In this document: in pieces, positions 24,531-32,338 of the stretch
How positions within the stretch are numbered: position 1 is the stretch's first letter
Layout of the letters: each line of letters starts with the position of its first letter
Source: Bryobacter aggregatus MPL3
Lineage (GTDB): Bacteria > Acidobacteriota > Terriglobia > Bryobacterales > Bryobacteraceae
NCBI RefSeq assembly: GCF_000702445.1
Contig: NZ_JNIF01000004.1
Location: 310,001-374,000, forward strand
Direction of reading: 5' to 3'
DNA: 64,000 nucleotides
Position numbers and translations under genes: made by a program
Notes under the pieces: model-generated
Database searches by the model: none
Seen by the model: only the letters and a program-made list of their open reading frames with translations
What the model was told of the DNA's origin: nothing

Positions 24531-26565
24531 TCGTCTGGGTCTCCTGAGCTTCCGGTTCCGGCACATCGAGCCGTAGAATCGGAGCGACTACATCGATTGG
24601 TGTTCCGGCGAGCATGACACGGCCGGTGGCAACTACGGCATAAGGGCCGGGTAGAGAACTCTTGGCGGTGGTGACGAGGAAGGTGCCTGTGCGAGGGTTT
24701 GCTCGATCCACTTCCATCTCGATGATGCGGACTGCTGCCAGATTCGGCACATCCACCCCGATGGTGGGCGGTACGGCCTGCATCGTGTTGTCACTCTTGA
24801 AATTCCAGCGCACCCGATACTCGTAGCCTGTTTCTTTCTTCTCGCTCTTGAGGAGCGATAACTCGAGCGTAGCGGGTGTCGGCGTCGTGAGCGCGGCAGG
24901 CATCTGGTAGCCCAGCCAAGGGCCGACCAGGGCACGTTGCCGATCGACAACTCCCTGCGCGGTAGCGCCGCTCACACCGATGGTATAGGCCAAGCCGGCC
25001 GCCTTGGTCTCGAGAGCTCCCCCTTTTACCAGGAAGCCGATCTCGGTCCCTTCGAGTTGTGTTTCGGGCGATGCTGTTAAGCTCAGCACGGCACGGCGGT
25101 TCATCGTTTTCACGAGTGGGTCGGGCATTTCGGCGGGAATTAAGCCACCAGAAAAATGAACACCGTTCGGCAAGCCGATTGGGGTCACCGTCAGCGGTCC
25201 CATGTAACCACGCCGTTCAATATCAACCGCGACCATCGCGGTGCCGCCTCGTGGGATGTTGACAAAAGGATTGAGAATGGTCGCTTTCAATTCCTGTGCG
25301 GCACGCCGGGCGTGTAGGCGATAGCCATAATGCGGACCGCCGCGCGAAGCCAGGTCCTCGACCGTGAGCGTGATCTTGGTGACGCCTTCTGGAACCTGAA
25401 GCATCAGGAAGGGGTCGCCGAGCGTTCTGCTGCTGACCTGGACGGCGGCAACATCCACTGGCAACGGGCCGTCTCCCGCAGAAGCCAGCTTCTTACCTGC
25501 TGGGTCATATACGGTGAGGAGTCCGGTGAGTTTTGAGGTTCCAAGTTCCCGGGCTTGGAGCTCGAAGATCAGATCTTCCCCCGGCTTCACACTCAGCTCA
25601 TAACGATCCACTTCCCCCGCCTGTGCCAGCCTGCCATTCACGGTCACCGGCAAGGGGAGGTTGCCACTGACGGGCTCCATTAATTCAGGCAAATCGCCAA
25701 TGGCGAAAGGCAGCGGCAGGGCAGGGGAATCGGGAAGATTCACGAAAGTCTGCCGGGTCTGGAGCTTCGATAGATCGGCGTTAACCTTCACGTTCGAGAT
25801 GGTCAGCTCGACGTTCTCGCCGCGCCTGCCTCCGAGCGGATAGATCTCGCTTGCGTAGGAGTAAGCGCCTGTCTTCAGACGATAGAAGTCCTGCTGCTGC
25901 GAGGAGAAGCGCGCATCAAAGACTTCAACGTAATAAAAGCCATCTTTGGGAAAGGTGAGATCGAGCCGTGCGTCGAGACCGATCGCAGGATCATCTTCAC
26001 TGCGCCCGATCCGCTTGCCGGCGGCGTCATAAACCTGAATCACTGGATCGATCGCAGAACCAACGCGGCGGGCTTCGATTTCAAAGACGCGGCGCTCATT
26101 CGCTTTTCCCTGGATGCGATAGAAGTCGCGCTCTGCGCCGATCAGGCGTCCGTTCAACGTCAGTGGTGTTGTGGGTAAGCTCTGCGCTTTCTCGATGGAA
26201 TCATTCTGATGGGGCAGGGCACCCGGCCTGGACTCCTCCTCTGTGACTTCCGGAAACACGCCCACGCTGAAGAGCAGGATGTTTGAAATTCCGTTGGCCC
26301 CTCGAACGCGGATCGGATAGACGCCAACGGCCCAGTCCCCGGTGGGCTCGACGAGAAAGCTTGCTTGCGTCGCCGGATGTTCATTCCCCAGCGCGGTGAA
26401 GGTGGCGGGCAGACTGGACACGATACTGGCGCCTTCCCCCAGGCCTGTGCCGATAAGAGTTAATGTGAACGGGCGGCCCTTCTGCGCGCCGCGCGGTTGG
26501 AGCTCAACCAGATTGGGAGGCGCGGCGAGAGCAACCCATCCGGCCAACAAAAGAAGCATTCTCAT
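24505..26565 (-). CDS. Secreted PPC/Ig-like multidomain protein
   Basis: The 686-residue protein has a signal peptide (MRMLLLLAGWVALAA) and a beta-rich body. An IPT/TIG-like start (VELQPRGAQKGRPFTLTLIG) is followed by bacterial pre-peptidase C-terminal (PPC)-like modules: ERDFYRIQGKANERRVFEIE with DPVIQVYDAAGKRIG and DGFYYVEVFD, and again EVDRYELSVKPGEDLIFELQ with LLTVYDPAGKKLA. No catalytic domain is seen, so it is probably a binding or scaffolding partner. It overlaps the start of the DUF1549 gene by 26 bases and the preceding gene by ATGA. Confidence 0.78.
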   Translation of the reverse strand: MRMLLLLAGWVALAAPPNLVELQPRGAQKGRPFTLTLIGTGLGEGASIVSSLPATFTALGNEHPATQASFLVEPTGDWAVGVYPIRVRGANGISNILLFSVGVFPEVTEEESRPGALPHQNDSIEKAQSLPTTPLTLNGRLIGAERDFYRIQGKANERRVFEIEARRVGSAIDPVIQVYDAAGKRIGRSEDDPAIGLDARLDLTFPKDGFYYVEVFDARFSSQQQDFYRLKTGAYSYASEIYPLGGRRGENVELTISNVKVNADLSKLQTRQTFVNLPDSPALPLPFAIGDLPELMEPVSGNLPLPVTVNGRLAQAGEVDRYELSVKPGEDLIFELQARELGTSKLTGLLTVYDPAGKKLASAGDGPLPVDVAAVQVSSRTLGDPFLMLQVPEGVTKITLTVEDLASRGGPHYGYRLHARRAAQELKATILNPFVNIPRGGTAMVAVDIERRGYMGPLTVTPIGLPNGVHFSGGLIPAEMPDPLVKTMNRRAVLSLTASPETQLEGTEIGFLVKGGALETKAAGLAYTIGVSGATAQGVVDRQRALVGPWLGYQMPAALTTPTPATLELSLLKSEKKETGYEYRVRWNFKSDNTMQAVPPTIGVDVPNLAAVRIIEMEVDRANPRTGTFLVTTAKSSLPGPYAVVATGRVMLAGTPIDVVAPILRLDVPEPEAQETQTNASNTTVR

Positions 26566-27899
26566 TTGGCACCTGCTGTCAGCGTGGCGGTGATCGGTAC
26601 GGGTACGAATTCCCGGACGAGCGAGCAATCCGCAGTCGAATAGATGCGGACCTTTCCATCGAAGCCGCCCGTGGCGAGGCGGGTTCCGTCTGAGCTGAAG
26701 GACAAGGCATAGATGCCAGCCGTATGCCCTGTACAGCTTAGCTTGTGGTCTCCGGTATCAGCGTCATAGAGATTCACCTTGGGAGACTGTCCGGCGACGG
26801 CGATCAGCTTTCCATCGCCAGACCAATCGAGTGCCGTGATGGGCCCATCCTGCCGCTCGATGCGGCGCACCAGGGTGGTGTCATCGGCGATCTTCATGTT
26901 GCGTGGACGGTCGAGCAGGTAGACATAGGGGTAACGGTCCTCGCCTCCGAAGACAACGATGTCCTTCTTGGGGTGACGGGCGATGGCATAGAGTTCGCTC
27001 TTGAGGAGATTGGCGTTCTCCAGAAAGGCTCCAGAATTCGCGTCGATGATCTTCGCTGCGCGGTCCCGGCTGACGGACACAAAGCGTTTGGAGTCGACGC
27101 CAAAGACGGTGGAGAGCACCCAGTCCTCGTGGTTGCCGATCTTGTAGAGCTCCTTGGCTGTTGCCGTCTCAAAAACATGTACGGTGTTGTCGGCTGCACC
27201 GACCGCGATCTTGGAGGCATCAGGAGCTAGGGAGGCGCCGAAGACCGTATCGTTGGTCAGGACGGCTGTTCGCAGGAGCTTGCCATTCGGTGCGTCCCAG
27301 ATCTGCACTTCGCCGAACTGAGCGGGCGTTCCACCGCCAGCGATCAGGAGCTTGCCATCACTTGAAAACGCAAGAGAAAGAATCCGCTCCGCCTTTCCAT
27401 GCAATCGAATTGGCGCACCTTCGCCCGACACGCGATGAAGCAGCACTTCCCGGTTGCCGGAGACTGCGATCTGCTTGCCGTCGGGGCTGAAGCGCAAGCT
27501 CGTGATGACGGGTGGCTGCAAGTAGACGCTTGGGCGATTGTCATCCACGCTCGCGGGCGTGTCGTCTTTGGCCCCTGCCTGGATCCAATCGCGGAACACC
27601 TGTACGTCAGCCGGGCTGAGCGGGGCAACCCCGAGGGGCATTCTCGGTTGGGCGGCGCCCGTCAAATATTGGATGGTGAGACTCTCATCCGCTTTGCCAG
27701 CGGCAAAGGCCGGACCTTTTTTCCCACCAGCGGCAAAGGCGGCGTAGCTGGTTAAATCCAGGCCGGACGCTTTGGCAGAGGGCTGATGACAGCCGGCACA
27801 GTTCTTCTGCAGGAGAGGACGGACGTCGCGATAGTAGCTGGGCGCGGCGGCCATCGTCGCCGTGCTGAGCAGGAAAAGCCAACCGGTCGATCGGGGCAT
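26562..27899 (-). CDS. Secreted planctomycete-type cytochrome c + WD40 propeller protein
   Basis: The 445-residue protein has a signal peptide, a cytochrome domain with RPLLQKNCAGCHQPSAKASG (heme motif CAGCH at 34-38) and a MPLGVAPLSPADVQVFRDWI tail, then six to seven WD40 repeats from about residue 125 (SLRFSPDGKQIAVSG, SLAFSSDGKLLIAGG, ALSFSSDGTRLATGG). The cytochrome-WD40 combination is common in Planctomycetes and acidobacteria. It probably works outside the cytoplasm with the three genes downstream. It starts 16 bases after the kinase gene. Confidence 0.92.
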   Translation of the reverse strand: MPRSTGWLFLLSTATMAAAPSYYRDVRPLLQKNCAGCHQPSAKASGLDLTSYAAFAAGGKKGPAFAAGKADESLTIQYLTGAAQPRMPLGVAPLSPADVQVFRDWIQAGAKDDTPASVDDNRPSVYLQPPVITSLRFSPDGKQIAVSGNREVLLHRVSGEGAPIRLHGKAERILSLAFSSDGKLLIAGGGTPAQFGEVQIWDAPNGKLLRTAVLTNDTVFGASLAPDASKIAVGAADNTVHVFETATAKELYKIGNHEDWVLSTVFGVDSKRFVSVSRDRAAKIIDANSGAFLENANLLKSELYAIARHPKKDIVVFGGEDRYPYVYLLDRPRNMKIADDTTLVRRIERQDGPITALDWSGDGKLIAVAGQSPKVNLYDADTGDHKLSCTGHTAGIYALSFSSDGTRLATGGFDGKVRIYSTADCSLVREFVPVPITATLTAGAK

Positions 27900-27915
27900 G
27901 ATGCGGATGGTCGAA

Positions 27916-30771
27916 TTATTTCATAGCTAGCACGGACTTTGCTCGGTCATAAGCCTTGCGCAAGGGAAGACGATCGGCGTCATTCCAATCTGGAAACTTG
28001 CTGGTATCCATTCCGGCCAGTACATCGAAGCAATGAGAGAGGACGTCCCAGCCGCGAATCCAGAGTTCCCGGTTATTCTCGGCTTCTGCAAAGCGGGTCA
28101 GGACCACGCCTGCTTCCCCTTCGTATCGCAAGATCCGAATGTAAGTGAAATCATCTTTTTGATTCTTGATTTCAAGGTCACGAGCTTCTTCAATGACGCG
28201 GCTGGCGTAGTCGAGTGCTTGGCGGTCGCCCACATTCGCAAGTGCATCCGCATAACGTTGGTAGGATCGGATCCGCTGGGTCCCGGTTAATAAGTCCTCA
28301 TTTGTTGGCGGAAGGGCTTCCCATTCCTGCGCCTGGCGGCGATAGGCTTTCAATGCGTCACTGGTGCGGCCGGAGTCTCGCAGAGTATCTGCGAAGTTAT
28401 TCAGCGCTCCGAAGTATTGCGCGACGAATACCCGGTTCTTGCTCTCGCCCTTCTTCAAGGTTTCGAGAATGGCGAGCGACTTCTCGGTTCCGGCCAGAGC
28501 TTTGGGATAGTCTTTCATCCTGCGATGGAAGCTGGCGACACGAGTCAGGCTCATGGCGTAGTCGTATTGCGCGGTCACGTTATCCGGGTCTTCTTGTGCG
28601 AGTTCTGCCCCCAGCTGTGCCATTGCTTCATTGGCGGCATAAGAGCCAGGATCATTAATCCGGTTCATGCGGACGTAGACATCAGCGATGTGACTATTCG
28701 TCATCATGAGACTGCGTTTGACTTCCGAATCATTCGGTGCCGCACGCACAATCTCCTCGCGCATCTTCTTTACCTTGGTCAGTCGCTCGAGTGCTGCCGG
28801 GAGATTGAGCTGTTGCACCAGGATGTTTCCCTGGATCGACTGCACCATGGAAAGTCTTGATTTTGCATCGAGATCCTCGGGAGTCTGCTGGAGACGCTGC
28901 AGGAGGATTTTCTCAGCACGGCTGAAGCCGACGACATCCACCAGTCTCGGATCACGCCGGTACAGCGCCGCGTGCGGATTCACAAGCGCGGACACAAGTA
29001 ATAGATTGCCTGCGGGGTCTGCCGGTGCGGTGCGCAAGACATACTCGGCTTCTTTCACCGCAAGCTTACTGGTTTCTACAGAAGCCTTTGGCTCTGCCGA
29101 AATATAGGCCTCCAAGGTGGCGATTCTCTCGTGGATCGCCGACAATGCCTTCCAGACCGCCAGGTCTTCCGGTGTCTTGGCCTTCAGTTTGTTGAGGAGT
29201 GAGAGTGCCTTCTGGTACTCTGCCATCGCGGCTCGCCGGTCGCCCATGCTGGCACGGGATGCCGCACCCAGCACTTCACCGAGGCGTTGGTAGTAGGCGG
29301 CCAAGTCGATCTGGAGACGCGCGTCATCCGGTTCTTCCTTGGCCAGCTTCTCCACCGCCCCTGCCGCAAGGGTCAACAATTGCAGCCGCGCTTGCGTGCT
29401 GCCGGGCAGACGTTCGACGGTATCGTAGAAGTTGCGTAACGAATCGCCTACCAGTTTTCGTTGCTCTTCAAAGCGCTGCTCGGCCATATCGCGCAAGTCA
29501 TTGGCGATGCGGCGCTGCTCCAACGCTTCTGCGGCTTTCCACTCCGCTTCCTCGGATTTCAACTCCGCACGCTGCCGCTCGCGCTCGGCTAATTTACGCG
29601 CCTCTTGGGCATCGTGTGCGGACCAAAGCGCCATGCCAGACCCAACTACGATACTCAGCACCATGGCCGCGCTTGCCACCGTTACCGTTCGATGCCGTCT
29701 CACCCATTTCATGGCGCGTTGACGGATCGTATACTGCCGCGCCGTCACTGGTTTGCCTTCGAGATAGCGAAGTAGATCGGCACGAAGCTCGCCCACGCCC
29801 TCATAGCGCTCTGCGGGATCCTTGCGCAGCGTTTTCAGGATGACCGTATCGAGGTCGCCCGCCAGACTGGGAGCTTTCAGGCTCGGCTTGGGCGCATCCG
29901 AATAACAGACTTGCCGTTCACTTTCTGCGGGGGAAAGTCCTGCCAGTTGAAAGGGCGGTTCTCCTGCCAGCAATTCGTATAGGACGGCGCCAAGACTATA
30001 GACATCGGAAGCGACGCTGACGGCGTCGCCGCGCGCCTGCTCCGGACTGGCGTAGTCCGGAGTCAGAATCCGCAACACGGTTGCCTGTGCGCCGCCTTCT
30101 TCTTCGAGGAGTTTTGCGATTCCGAAATCCAGCAATTTCGGAATCCCCTCCTGAGTCACCAGAATGTTGGTCGGCTTCAGGTCGCGGTGAACCACCAGAT
30201 TCTGATGGGCATAAAGCACGGCCTCACAGACCTTTACGAACAGTTCCACGCGCGCCCGGAGAGATACGTGTTGTTCCGCTGCCCATTGGCCCACGGGTTT
30301 GCCTTCGACGTATTCCATGACGAAGTAAGGCTGTCCATTGGCCGCGGTGCCGGCATCGAGGAGTCTGGCGATGTAAGGGTGTTCGAGGCGGGCCAGAATG
30401 CGCCGTTCCGCTTCAAAGCGCTGGCGGAGGAGCGGCGAATCCATTCCACTGCGAACGAACTTGATTGCGACCTGCTTCTCGTAAGTAGAGTCTGCCCGCC
30501 TGCCGAGATAGACTGCTCCCATGCCGCCATGCCCGATCTCATGGAGAATCTCATAGGCGCCGATCCGCTTCTCGGGTAGCGTGACCATGCGCGCCGCCTT
30601 CTTCACGGTCGTTGTGATCACCGCGTCGCCACCTTCGGTGGCCAGCAGCCGCAACACGGCAGCACGCACTTCCTCCAGCTCTCCGGCGAGCCGGGCGGCG
30701 CGTTCGGGTTCAGGGGCATCGGCCAACTCGTGAAACAGTTCTTCCACGCGCGGCCAGTGAGTCTTGTTCAT
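27916..30771 (-). CDS. Ser/Thr protein kinase with membrane helix and TPR region
   Basis: The 951-residue protein has a kinase domain at about 75-340 (IGHGGMGAVYLGRR, VAIKFVRSG, HRDLKPTNILV, DFGIAKLLEEEGG, TPDYASPEQARG), one membrane helix near 365-385 (VTVASAAMVLSIVVGSGMAL), a coiled coil rich in Glu/Arg, and a long TPR-like helical C-terminus that continues to the end. The first 70 residues form the helical leader typical of these kinases. It overlaps the upstream ECF sigma gene by four bases. This sigma-kinase pairing is common in acidobacteria and suggests a signalling pair. The kinase is catalytically complete. Confidence 0.94.
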   Translation of the reverse strand: MNKTHWPRVEELFHELADAPEPERAARLAGELEEVRAAVLRLLATEGGDAVITTTVKKAARMVTLPEKRIGAYEILHEIGHGGMGAVYLGRRADSTYEKQVAIKFVRSGMDSPLLRQRFEAERRILARLEHPYIARLLDAGTAANGQPYFVMEYVEGKPVGQWAAEQHVSLRARVELFVKVCEAVLYAHQNLVVHRDLKPTNILVTQEGIPKLLDFGIAKLLEEEGGAQATVLRILTPDYASPEQARGDAVSVASDVYSLGAVLYELLAGEPPFQLAGLSPAESERQVCYSDAPKPSLKAPSLAGDLDTVILKTLRKDPAERYEGVGELRADLLRYLEGKPVTARQYTIRQRAMKWVRRHRTVTVASAAMVLSIVVGSGMALWSAHDAQEARKLAERERQRAELKSEEAEWKAAEALEQRRIANDLRDMAEQRFEEQRKLVGDSLRNFYDTVERLPGSTQARLQLLTLAAGAVEKLAKEEPDDARLQIDLAAYYQRLGEVLGAASRASMGDRRAAMAEYQKALSLLNKLKAKTPEDLAVWKALSAIHERIATLEAYISAEPKASVETSKLAVKEAEYVLRTAPADPAGNLLLVSALVNPHAALYRRDPRLVDVVGFSRAEKILLQRLQQTPEDLDAKSRLSMVQSIQGNILVQQLNLPAALERLTKVKKMREEIVRAAPNDSEVKRSLMMTNSHIADVYVRMNRINDPGSYAANEAMAQLGAELAQEDPDNVTAQYDYAMSLTRVASFHRRMKDYPKALAGTEKSLAILETLKKGESKNRVFVAQYFGALNNFADTLRDSGRTSDALKAYRRQAQEWEALPPTNEDLLTGTQRIRSYQRYADALANVGDRQALDYASRVIEEARDLEIKNQKDDFTYIRILRYEGEAGVVLTRFAEAENNRELWIRGWDVLSHCFDVLAGMDTSKFPDWNDADRLPLRKAYDRAKSVLAMK

Positions 30772-31361
30772 CGCCCTCCCAACTGTTCGGACAACCAGGC
30801 GGTGGCAAAGCGAAGATCGCGCTGCACGGTCACCGGAGAGACCTCTAAGACTTGCGCCATCTCCTCCACCGTTAGCCCAATGAAATAGCGGAGTTCAATC
30901 GCTCGCGCCTTGCGCTCATCGAATTCCGCCAAGCGCTCCAGGGCTTCGTCCAAGGCGGTGAACTCCGCAGCGTTCTGCTTTGAATAGACCAGTGCTTCAT
31001 CGAGCGAAAGCACAACCGCCCCGTCGCCGCGTTTGCCCGCCAGATGCTTGCGTGCGTGATCGACCAGCACTTGCCGCATCAGCCGGGCCGCGACTCCATA
31101 GAAGTGCTTCCGGCTCTCCCAGGCAGGGACGCTGCCTCCCGCGAGACGAAGATAGACCTCGTTCACCAGCGCCGTCGGTTGCAGCGTGTGGCTCGACTTC
31201 TCTCGCCGCAAATAGCTGTTGGCCAACTGGTGCAACTCGCGGTAGATGAAAGGGACTAATGCATCGACTGCATCGGGACGGCCCTCCCGCCAGTCTTGGA
31301 GCAACTGTGTGATCTCTCCATGGTCCGCTGCGATCATCGGGGGCTGAGGTAAGTCTGGCAT
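30768..31361 (-). CDS. ECF-type sigma factor (Sig-70_X6-like, kinase-associated)
   Basis: The 197-residue product has region 2 (ALVPFIYRELHQLANSYLRR), the TALVNEVYLRLAG motif, and region 4 (RAIELRYFIGLTVEEMAQVL and VSPVTVQRDLRFATAWL). The HTLQPTALVNEVYLRL block is the mark of the group named TIGR02999 (Sig-70_X6) in acidobacteria and planctomycetes. Its ATG-overlapping 3' neighbour is a TPR kinase, and no anti-sigma gene is adjacent, so the kinase may control it by phosphorylation (inference). Confidence 0.94.
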   Translation of the reverse strand: MPDLPQPPMIAADHGEITQLLQDWREGRPDAVDALVPFIYRELHQLANSYLRREKSSHTLQPTALVNEVYLRLAGGSVPAWESRKHFYGVAARLMRQVLVDHARKHLAGKRGDGAVVLSLDEALVYSKQNAAEFTALDEALERLAEFDERKARAIELRYFIGLTVEEMAQVLEVSPVTVQRDLRFATAWLSEQLGGR

Positions 31362-31388
31362 AGCTTTGCGTGTCTTCCAATAGTGTCA

Positions 31389-31403
31389 TTTCAGGAACTG
31401 AAA
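31389..31403. promoter_or_regulatory. Small dyad in the sigma/PEP-CTERM divergent region
   Basis: TTTCAG-GAA-CTGAAA forms a perfect six-base dyad 28 bases upstream of the sigma-factor start and 95 bases upstream of the divergent PEP-CTERM gene. It could be an operator or a small hairpin in the leader of the sigma mRNA. Short dyads like this occur by chance, so the call is weak. The rest of the 136-base intergenic region shows no clear sigma-70 promoter to my eye. Confidence 0.2.
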
Positions 31404-31497
31404 AATACTCTGCGGACACATGACTGGATTCTCAACTTTCTCACGCACGCAGGATAAGAGGGCTGAAAAGTCCCAATCTTTCACCTGAGGAACTGTC

Positions 31498-32190
31498 TTG
31501 TACTCCCATCGTCTGCTTGTCCTATCGCTTTTTCTTGCCGCCTCAACCGTCTCGGCCGCCACCATCACGATTGACGCTACGGCGTCGGGCTTCTATCAGT
31601 CAACCGGAAGCGCCATGGCAGGGAACTATGCAACCGGCTGGTATGCGGTAGGCAGTTCCGAGATGCGCGGCTTCTTTCTTTTCGATCTTGCCGGTGTTAC
31701 AGGGTCCATTGTTTCGGCGCAGTTGCACGTCTCCAGCGGGAACGGAAGCACTACCGGCTACTTCAGTCCAGATCCTTCTGAAACCCTTGAACTCTATGAT
31801 GTTTCCACGATGGCTGCGACGCTCCAGTTGGGCAAGGGTGGGGCGAGTGTCTTTGATGATCTGGGGACTGGGTTGATGCTGGGCTCCGCGACGCTGAGTC
31901 ATCTCATTCCAACATTCATCAATATCGAGCTCAATGGGGCTGGCCTGAGTTATCTCAACTCGAATCTGGGACCGGTTGCGTTCGGAGCGGCCATCACAAC
32001 TTTGACAAGAGGCTCAGAGAATGAAGCGATCTTCAACTCCACAAATGCGAGCTTGACCAGGCAACTGATTCTCGTGGTGGAGGATGGCCCGAATCCGCTG
32101 ATTCCCGATCCGGCCGCCGTTCCGGAGCCTGCCACCTTGTGGCTGGGGCTCTTTCTTTTACCTCTGCTCAAAAAAAATCAGAAGCAATGA
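31498..32190 (+). CDS. PEP-CTERM sorting-domain protein
   Basis: The 230-residue product has an N-terminal signal peptide (LLVLSLFLAASTVSAA), a beta-rich body that begins with a DNRLRE-like strand pattern (MRGFFLFDLAGVTGSIVSAQ), and ends VPEPATLWLGLFLLPLLKKN, the PEP-CTERM tripartite signal recognised by exosortase. TTG 31498 follows a GAGGA ribosome-binding site. It would be exported and processed at the C-terminus. No exosortase lies in the window. The protein is followed by a strong terminator. Confidence 0.88.
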   Translation: MYSHRLLVLSLFLAASTVSAATITIDATASGFYQSTGSAMAGNYATGWYAVGSSEMRGFFLFDLAGVTGSIVSAQLHVSSGNGSTTGYFSPDPSETLELYDVSTMAATLQLGKGGASVFDDLGTGLMLGSATLSHLIPTFINIELNGAGLSYLNSNLGPVAFGAAITTLTRGSENEAIFNSTNASLTRQLILVVEDGPNPLIPDPAAVPEPATLWLGLFLLPLLKKNQKQ

Positions 32191-32227
32191 TCCGTTTCAC
32201 GGTGTTTTGGCGCATGTGAATTTAGAG

Positions 32228-32286
32228 AGGCATCTCGGGGGCGTTGGAATTCGGAGGGGTTCCAGCAAACTGAGATGCCTTTTTTG
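32228..32286 (+). terminator. Intrinsic terminator after the PEP-CTERM gene
   Basis: AGGCATCTC (32228-32236) pairs perfectly with GAGATGCCT (32272-32280) and is followed at once by a run of T. The loop itself contains a second stem of seven pairs (GTTGGAA with TTCCAGC), making a two-tier hairpin. It ends transcription from the PEP-CTERM gene before the hydrolase at 32339. Confidence 0.85.
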
Positions 32287-32338
32287 ATCTCTGTGCTGCC
32301 CGCGGGCAGGGAAATCGCATAAAGTTCCTATAGAACTT

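Noticed and set aside
31386-31568. 60-codon minus-strand frame with a RRWEYKTVPQ segment resembling a small DUF4177-type start
   Set aside because: Overlaps the ribosome-binding site and signal peptide of the PEP-CTERM gene on the other strand; similarity is too short to support a gene.
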